Both the position numbers and the translations under genes were made by a program. Positions 56,530-64,000 of a stretch of 64,000 bases of DNA are shown piece after piece (the stretch's first letter is position 1; every line of letters starts with the position of its first letter). The DNA lies in assembly GCA_030549495.1 (NCBI GenBank), contig JAUIRK010000879.1, forward strand, positions 434,001 to 498,000, read 5' to 3'. The stretch is from Nectonema munidae (lineage: Eukaryota > Nematomorpha > Nectonematoida > Nectonematidae). The notes below the pieces were generated by a model, which saw only the letters and a list, made by a program, of their open reading frames with translations, had not been told where the DNA came from and ran no database searches.

Positions 56530-57715
56530 AGATGAAGTATAATTTCAAAAGAAATTCTCTGCACAAACTAGCCAATACCGATTATTTAATGTATGTTGTG
56601 GATCGCAAGTATGGAGCATAAATCAATAATTGACATTATTACCAGCTTATGTTTATGATGTAAGCCGCATATTTAGCACACTCTGAATATACGCCACTCA
56701 CATAAATATTTCAGCCAATCAGAGGGTTTTCATGTAATATAACCGCAATTTCAAAGATAAATGTTATGAACTTTTGTGTAGAATTTTTGAAATGCTGCTT
56801 TTAATATGTATATAAAATATTTTTTGGAAATTTTTATTTAACTATATTTCTGGCAATTTTTTATGACAATGGAGTACTGTAATTCCTATCTTGCACCCCC
56901 GGGTTAAAGAAATTCATAGATTCAAATATGTTCACTAAAAATGTTAGGAATATACCAAAATGGACATCAGAAAATTCTACATCCATGTCTAGTTTGCTCT
57001 ACACACATTGCTGGATTTCCTTTCATAGTATCGCTTCGAAATTTTTCCTTTGTAAAACCAGCTTATGTTTGAGTTCAACAAGAGTTTTTTGAAATCGTTT
57101 TGTTTTCATAAATCTGAAAACAAAGAAGATTTGAAGGCATTTGCTTTTATTAAATACGATATTTTAATGATTTCATTGAAAACATTTTTCAACCCATCAG
57201 GTATGGTTTTCATTAATAAGGCTTGACGATGAATAATGCACTGTGTAATTACATCTGAAGATTTTTGCTTAATCAGAAGCTAAAAACTAGAACAAGGAAT
57301 TGCTAGAAGAAAAAGAAGATATTTTATTTGAGCGAAAAATAAAACCAAATTTATAAAATGTATCAAAAATATCGCAAAATATTTACATGAGTTAGACATG
57401 CGCATACTTATATCAAAGATCAGACAGGCTAAATATTTATACAAGTATGAATTAAATATCAAAAAGAAATAATGGAATGGAATAACATTATGATACTCGC
57501 ATCATCATTGTAAAATTAAGCAGGAAAGCAAAAGTTTAAATACAAAGAAATGTACATTGATTGACATATATAGGTGAGATAATAAAACTGAAATATAAAG
57601 ACATGCATATTTCAAGAAAACGCATATTTACAAACAAACCAATCTTTGATCTGATATGATAATCTTTGATATATTTGATTTGTTATAAAGATTGATATAA
57701 TATTTAGAGATTTAA
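56530..57715. other. Unassigned AT-rich stretch
   Basis: No exon, LINE domain or element ends recognised on either strand. Confidence 0.4.
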
Positions 57716-57724
57716 TTTTTAACA

Positions 57725-58290
57725 AATTTAACAGGGTCAGAAAAATTCTTCAAAGAGCATACAACTGAATTCCAATACTTAAACGCTCTCTATCTAAGAG
57801 AAATTTTAGAATTAAAAAAATTGTACATTGGAATAACAATATAATTGTAATTTCTCGGGGAAAAACCTTCTATTTGATGATTATAATGCAACCAACTAGA
57901 AAAATGGATAGTTGTTGTATTTTGAAAAAAATAATGAAAGACTAAGATTATAAATAACATCAAATTTGAGAAGCTTATTATTACAAATAGTAGAAATATT
58001 GGATCTATTAAAAACTAATCTGAAAGCTTTTTTTGAGCAGATCCTGACTCTTTAAGTAGCAGCATAATCCCAGATTATGTTGAAATAAAAATGACGTAGA
58101 AGTAAGGATTTATAGAGCAACAATTTAGTTGCTACAACGAATTGACTGCTACATTCTCTGAATTTACCAAGAACAATGTTGACTTTTGTTAAAACAGAGG
58201 CACATTGAGGCTTCCAACTAAATCTATAATCTACAATAATCCCTAAATAATTAAACTTTTTCACAAATTCAATACCCAAATCAGATAAAT
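57725..58290 (-). mobile_element. CR1-like LINE 3' fragment
   Basis: The minus strand 58279-58052 reads FNYLGIIVDYRFSWKPQ, then LLYKSLLLRHFYFNIIWDYA (thumb). Further on, NYNYIVIP and RAFKYWNSVV give the CR1-style C-terminus. Confidence 0.75.
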
Positions 58291-60099
58291 CATGTTTACA
58301 TTTATTAGAAAGAAATTTTTATCCCTACTTACAATGTATCTTCTGGAAAAACTGTTCAATATATACCAGTGTTATTAAAATTGAGCAAAATATAATATAT
58401 GAAGTGCATCATACCAATCCAAAGTTATGAATGAAAGTTAGTATAAATATGAAAAATAGGCTCTAAGTAAAAGATAAAAAACGAAAATTCTTATCACACA
58501 GATTTTTTTTCAATATAAAATCAATTATAAATTATCTTTTTTTTTAAGTTTTTTGATTTTTTAAAATTTTCAATTCATAGAAATAAACACTGAATTTTTT
58601 ATCTTAGTTTTTTTATCAATTATATTTTTGAGACTTCAAATTTTTTCCCAATTATCAGATATATTTGTCTAAACATTGATTTCAATAAACTAAAAATTGA
58701 TTCAAAGAACTGATATTTGTCACAAATTTCATTAAATCAAATTTCTTTTTGAAATATACCTTTTTATTATAATCAAAATTAATTGATAAGAAAATAGGAA
58801 AATGATAAGAGATATTAGAGTTTAAAACAAAGTTATCAAAGTCAATTAAAGAGGGTAACAAAAAATATCAATAAGTGTACTGAATTTGTAATGAATGATA
58901 TGAATCAATGAGTATCTTCAGTACACATCCCAACTGGATGTTCTAGCTTGATAACATGTACTGAAAAAATTTTCCTCCTTGTCAAATATTTATCTTGAAG
59001 TGGCTTGACTGCTAAAAGTTTTGTAAAATTAAAAATTGTCTACTAAGTGCTTGTTATATACATAATGTACGTGCGATCCATCGTTTCATCAAGTAGAGTT
59101 GCGAAAGAGTTAAAAATCGAATTCCGAATCAATAAAATCACATATGATGTCATCAGACATCTCTTCTTCTCCTATTAGCGTGGTATCGTTTGACACGAAG
59201 ATATGCTTTAAATTTACAAGTTCAGAACTTCTTAGTTTGCATTAAGGAAATTTAAACTGTTCTCTTATATTGTGGGACTTTTTGACATATATTTTTTTAA
59301 AACTTTTCAAACCATAATTAATATTTTGAAAAAACATTTGTATGTTATCAAACCTATATTTGTGCAATTTCAGCTTGACGTTAAAAATGGTCAATGCTTT
59401 TGTGTATCGAACTCGAGTGTTTCACTTAGTGCAAGCTTTACTTGACATGCTTTAGAAAAGTGGATGCTAACACTTCAGAACTAAAAAGACAAGTATCTTC
59501 TCTTCTACACCAGATGTTAATACAGTAAAACCAAATGTCAAGTATGGACCGTCATATTTCATTTTTAAGCCATAAAAAATGCACATTTACAAATTAGGCT
59601 TGAAAAGTAATAAAAAATAAAAATATTACAATTCAAATACTAAATTATTTGTATAAATGTGACTTATTGGCAAAAATGACAAATGACCAAATATGGGTGC
59701 AATATCTAGCCCAAAACGATTCACCCAGTGTTCCCTTCTCAATCCCTATGGAACTTCTTATCTGCGCCGCGGACTCCAGGTTGAAAACCACTGAGCTAGA
59801 AGGTAGTGATGCAATCAGAATAGCAAACAACGTAATATGACTTGATAAAATTAGTGCTGTTTTGGTGGGATTGATAGCTTACAGTGGAAGTATAATGTCG
59901 GGTAATAATGGTGGTATGTTCTTGAACAAAAATTCTTTTATAACAAATTTTGAAAATTCTAAAATCTACTCACGCTGAATCGAGCTATTAATTTTAAGAC
60001 AAACTTGATTCTTCCAATATATTAAACTTTAAATAATCAATTAAAAATTTATTTTTGCCTAATCCTATTGATTTGTTTTTATAAACTCGGAAGATTTTG

Positions 60100-61740
60100 T
60101 ATATATATTTTTATACATATAGTTCATTTATAAAAGTCTCATTTTCCTTGTCCCTTAAATATGGAATTCTTTCATGGGGCTCAGAGTTGAAACATCAGTC
60201 ATCCCTTATTTATCTTAACAAAATTCATCGCCTGTGTCTCCTTTCTATCACCAATGCCTATCACACTACACCAACAACAAAACTTAAATTATTCACTAAC
60301 ACGCTACCCCTCCATCTCAATCTAAAGAAAACGCTTCTTAAAAATGACCTAATAACATTCTGCTCTACACCCCCACCACATCCTTTCACCAACCTATACA
60401 CAACCCAAACATCCCAATCACTGCAGTACTACAATTCCTTATTAATTCAGTTTGCTCCTAACAAAACATCTTATCAAGTGCTACCATTAAATCACCCAAT
60501 TGAGCTCATCCACCCTTCTTCTTCTCCTCCTTACACCACTAACATCTGTCACCATAGATATCTTGCCCTAAACTCTATAGCTCACCAACGTACAACAAAT
60601 ACTATCAGTTCACTTTCAATTTTCACTGACGGTTCCAAATCACAACACCGCTCTTCAGCTGCATGCGCATTCTTCCTACAAAACACAAAAAAACCATTCC
60701 TCATCCAGCACACAAACCTAGATCCAGAAATCACTGCACACGAAACAGAAATTCACGCATTATTACTATCCTGCAACATACTCCTTAATAACCTAACTTC
60801 CTTTTCTACCTCCTTCAAATATATCACTTTTTTCACAGACTCGCAAAATTTAATAAATGACCTAAAACCTGAAAACAAAATCTCCCACTTAACTTATAGT
60901 TTAGCAAGCAAACTTATTCACCTATCTAATCACTTTGAATTAAAAATCGTCTGGTGCCCAGCTCATTTCAGCTGTTTCGAAAACTACCTTGTCGATTACG
61001 TTGCAAAATCAAAAATCTCAGATTCCCAATCCTACCCCTATTTTCTCTACCCATCTCCACATTTACAAACACTATAACTAACTCTACACTACTGCAGTGG
61101 CAACAATCTATTGACTCAACCATCACATCACCTACGACATCTATGCCATTATAACAACTCATTTTAAACAAACACTTTCACTCACTCCCTCGGAACATCA
61201 TTCGCTGGCTCTCATCCCATTGCCCTTGTAATGCATACTTCTTCAAATTCAAACTTCACTCAAACCCTTTCTGTCGTTTCAGCTGTTCGTACATTGAAAC
61301 ACCTATACATATTGTCCTTTATTTTCCAATTTTTCATTCTCACCGACACCAACTCCTTGAAAAAGCCGCTACTTTTTTAAAGATATTCCATCCTCTCTAC
61401 ATGATCTTCTACAACACCCATTACTCATCATACATCTCTCTCTTCTCATAACCACAATCGAACCAATACGCTCTGCAAACCAAACACTCAATCCTCCCTC
61501 AAATATCCAATAACAATAAGCCATTATCATCACTAACCCATACATTATACAAAACAGTCTAGTATCTACAGCCATGAAAATCTTCCAAATTTTCCTTTCT
61601 ATTTCAGAATGACCCACAAAGACTAAACTTACACTTTGAAGACTAAATTCCAGCAGACTTGCAAGTATATCAGCTCCAGCTGGAAAGTGCTTAGAAATCT
61701 CCATACCTACCTACCTACCTACCTACCTACCTACCTATAG
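60100..61740 (+). mobile_element. I-type LINE 3' half: RNase H, zinc ribbon and TACC tail
   Basis: A continuous 326-codon frame (60097-61077) covers the reverse-transcriptase thumb (LKYGILSWGSELKHQSSL) and an RNase H domain with its acidic residues: FTDGSK (about 60625), ETEIHALLLS (about 60740), FFTDSQNLINDL (about 60835) and WCPAH (about 60952). After frame breaks come LPRNIIRWLSSHCPCNAYF and IETPIHI, the HLHR-type C-terminal ribbon. The 3' end is a run of about eight TACC units (61705-61738). 5'-truncated near 60100. This is the longest open LINE frame in the window. Confidence 0.92.
61705..61738 (+). repeat. (TACC)n 3' tail of the I-type LINE
   Basis: Eight TACC units end the element, the short-repeat tail type used instead of poly(A) by I-group LINEs. 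Confidence 0.9.
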
Positions 61741-61744
61741 TATA

Positions 61745-62979
61745 GCCCCTATGTGCATAAAAAACTTATAAAAACTTTCTGTATAAATTTTCAATCAAAT
61801 TTATCTATCTGAAAGTATATGATTTAAAGATGAGGGTTGTTTTAAATGTTGAATTTTAAGCTGTATGAGTTACTGATTACTTATAAGTACCTTTAAAATT
61901 ACCCAATGAACATTGTAACAAGTTAGAAATAAATTGTGAAATCAATTGTTTGCCAAAAAATTTATTTAATGCAATTTAGACATGAAATATCAAGGTTCAG
62001 TGTTGACTACATTCGTTTAGTTGTTTTCATATTATTATAACATGTCAGCTAGTATGCATGATGTATTTATCGTAGCTATTTTCTTCATTACATACATACC
62101 TCTCAAAATTTTGTCGGCAGAATGGCTTAGTAGAAGGAGATACTAACAAACTTAAAAAATATTTTGAATTATTTACACAGTTTATTTTTGCTAAAGTTAT
62201 AAATGTCTACTTAATTTTTAATTTTTGAATTTATCTTCAACTTTTACATTTTCAAATCAGGTATAAGAATTGATTTGAATGAATGTTTCTTATTTTGCAC
62301 AGGGTAAATATAGATAAAAATTAGATACAGAAAAGTTAAAAAAGAAGAAAGTGAAAAGGAATTTTTTAGATCTATATTCCTAAAAACACCAATTGATTTG
62401 TTTTTATTATATTAGATTGAATTATGAAGTACTAATTTTATTATTGATAGTTAATTTTTTATAAACAAAATAGTTAATAAGGTTTCACTTTAATTATTAT
62501 GTCTTCGCCTTGTTTTTTCACGGAATATCTTTTACAAAAATTATATTTTCATTTGTTTTTTTGTTAAATTTTTGTCTGTTCTTTTTATATATGATCTCGT
62601 TTAATTACTTTATTTAATTTTAAAGAAAGCGAAATTTTAACAAACTAAGTTTTTCAAATAATATGTTTATGAATACATCTTTTTAACAAAAATTTAAAAA
62701 GATATATGGTTTATATAATCTTATAAATCATTTGTATAGATAAGGTGTGCTTAAACGCCTCCAATTTTTCAATTAGTCACAACTTTTGAGCTTTATCATT
62801 AAACAATATTAAGGCCTTTTCTCATTCAACTCTTAATTAAGATTGACTCTCTTCATCATTGCTAAGGTAGTAATAATAGATATATGTTTTTGATTTCTTT
62901 CAAAATAAACTTCCTAAAAGCCTTACTTTTGTATAATTTATATATACTATAAATGTTATTTAAGTTTTGTTATATTTAG
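61745..62979. other. Unassigned AT-rich stretch
   Basis: Presumed intron or upstream region of the histone-fold gene; no feature recognised. Confidence 0.4.
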
Positions 62980-63159
62980 GATTTATGATTAATAACGATT
63001 CAGATTTTTATGGCTCAATAACCAAGAGGTCTGTAGCAAGACTTTGTCATTACATCGGTTGGACAGCGGCCACCTCACCTGCATTTGAAACGCTTGTTAA
63101 TATTCTCTCTTTCTACCTGACTCGTCTTTTTCACTTCACAAAAGTCTTTTCTGAGCAGG
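62980..63159 (+). CDS. Exon of a Bromo_TP-type histone-fold protein (TAF3/TAF8/SUPT7L-like)
   Basis: Acceptor TATATTTAG, donor GTATTT, and a 180-bp exon with two bases before and one after whole codons. It encodes SITKRSVARLCHYIGWTAAT, then SPAFETLVNILSFYLTRLFHF and TKVFSEQ. This has the pattern of the Bromo_TP histone fold (for example SVAQICQALGW...LLTDVLQRYLQQL in TAF3), a subunit-assembly domain of TFIID and SAGA. I cannot decide among TAF3, TAF8 and SUPT7L. Neighbouring exons were not found; the gene probably continues past 64000. Confidence 0.62.
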
Positions 63160-63642
63160 GTATTTTTAAATTTCATTAATATAACAGCTTTTTTTTGCTT
63201 CAATGTAGTAGCTAGCCAATTTAATGTCCTTTTTACTCATATTACAAGTGTAAACGTGAATTAAACCCTTTTGTACACAATGTTCACTAGCACCTCATTG
63301 CATACCTCACTTTTAAGCAATATTTTGCCTTAATTTATAATAATATATTGATGTGGATTTGGCTGATGTTAAGACTTACGGTTAATTAGTATTTATATCC
63401 GACATAGAAGCCTAACAATACTCATACTATGATTGGGCACGCAAAAGTTTACTTATTAAACACGCATACTTTACTGAAGAAAATAATTATAAACAAAAAA
63501 AATACAAATTTTTTCATTTACTCCTAGAATAAATTGTGTTTATATAAAATAATAAAAAAATTGAATTTTATATATCTAATCATTATTATACACTTCCATA
63601 TATCGAAATTTTATTTTAATGAAATAATATGAACGTCCCTTG

Positions 63643-63872
63643 CAATGGCGTAGGCGGATACTAATTTTGCCGCCCTTCAAAATGTCAAATAACACTTCAA
63701 AACCCCAGAAACTTGACTAATACAAGTATGTAGAATAAAAAGCGTAGCAAACCATCATTACATTACTATTTATGTCTAAAATATCTTGATTAATATTTTA
63801 TTGATGATATATTAATACAAAAAAAAATTCTGCGCCATCGGACCCCTCCCGTCCATTCTTAGTACGCCACTG
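63643..63872. mobile_element. hAT-like MITE
   Basis: Ends CAATGGCGTAG and (reverse complement) CAGTGGCGTAC. Octamers GTCCCTTG (63635-63642) and GTTCCTTG (63873-63880) agree at 7 of 8. 230 bp, noncoding. Confidence 0.82.
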
Positions 63873-64000
63873 GTTCCTTGGGTTTAGTTATAATGAGATT
63901 TTACGGTGTATATATATATATATATATAATGGCCTTGAAACTTACCTAATAATTTTTGAGTATAACTGAAAACATTTTTCGTGGGTAAAAGCAAGTATAC

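Noticed and set aside
59728-59795. Tiny hAT-like element with CAGTG ends
   Set aside because: The ends are suggestive but flanking octamers do not match and only 68 bp would remain.

Overview
The window is AT-rich, intron-containing DNA from a multicellular animal. Introns obey GT-AG and fall into two size classes: 50-70 bp and several kilobases. The protein genes are clear but fast-evolving members of animal families. I cannot place the species; the divergence and the loss of catalytic residues in two enzymes would suit a derived or parasitic lineage, but that is inference.

Four host loci are visible. (1) On the minus strand, 17499 down past the left edge, is PLRG1 (Prp46), a WD40 subunit of the spliceosomal Prp19 complex. 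Eight exons are resolved; at least one middle exon and the C-terminal end are not. (2) On the plus strand, 24203-40222, is a six-exon gene giving 761 codons, an USPL1-type SUMO isopeptidase whose catalytic residues look substituted. It lies head-to-head with PLRG1, about 6.7 kb away. (3) On the plus strand, 50664-54020, are five exons of an HSD17B10-like short-chain dehydrogenase that lacks the catalytic Tyr and Lys. (4) At 62980-63159 is one exon of a histone-fold (Bromo_TP-like) protein that must continue off the right edge.

Everything between and inside these genes is mobile-element debris, much of it with readable target-site duplications. It includes four pieces of one LINE family in and around PLRG1, two I-type RNase H LINE copies, another RNase H LINE, CR1/RTE-like 3' ends, a Penelope-like element carrying an insertion, a decayed piggyBac transposase plus two TTAA-flanked piggyBac MITEs, many hAT elements and MITEs with 8-bp duplications, a MULE-type MITE with a perfect 9-bp duplication, a pogo-like TA-flanked MITE, and several tRNA-derived SINE families.

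Layout: 1-17.5 kb PLRG1 with LINE, SINE, piggyBac and MITE insertions in introns; 17.5-24.2 kb intergenic LINE and MITE debris; 24.2-40.2 kb USPL1-like gene with a nested hAT/SINE block, the Penelope element and a homopolymer-rich patch; 40.6-41.25 kb a roughly 147-bp tandem array; 42-49.5 kb MULE, LINE, hAT and nested MITEs; 50.6-54 kb the HSD17B10-like gene; 54-62.9 kb LINE copies; 63-64 kb the histone-fold exon and a hAT MITE. No bacterial genes, CRISPR arrays, rRNA or intact tRNA genes were seen.
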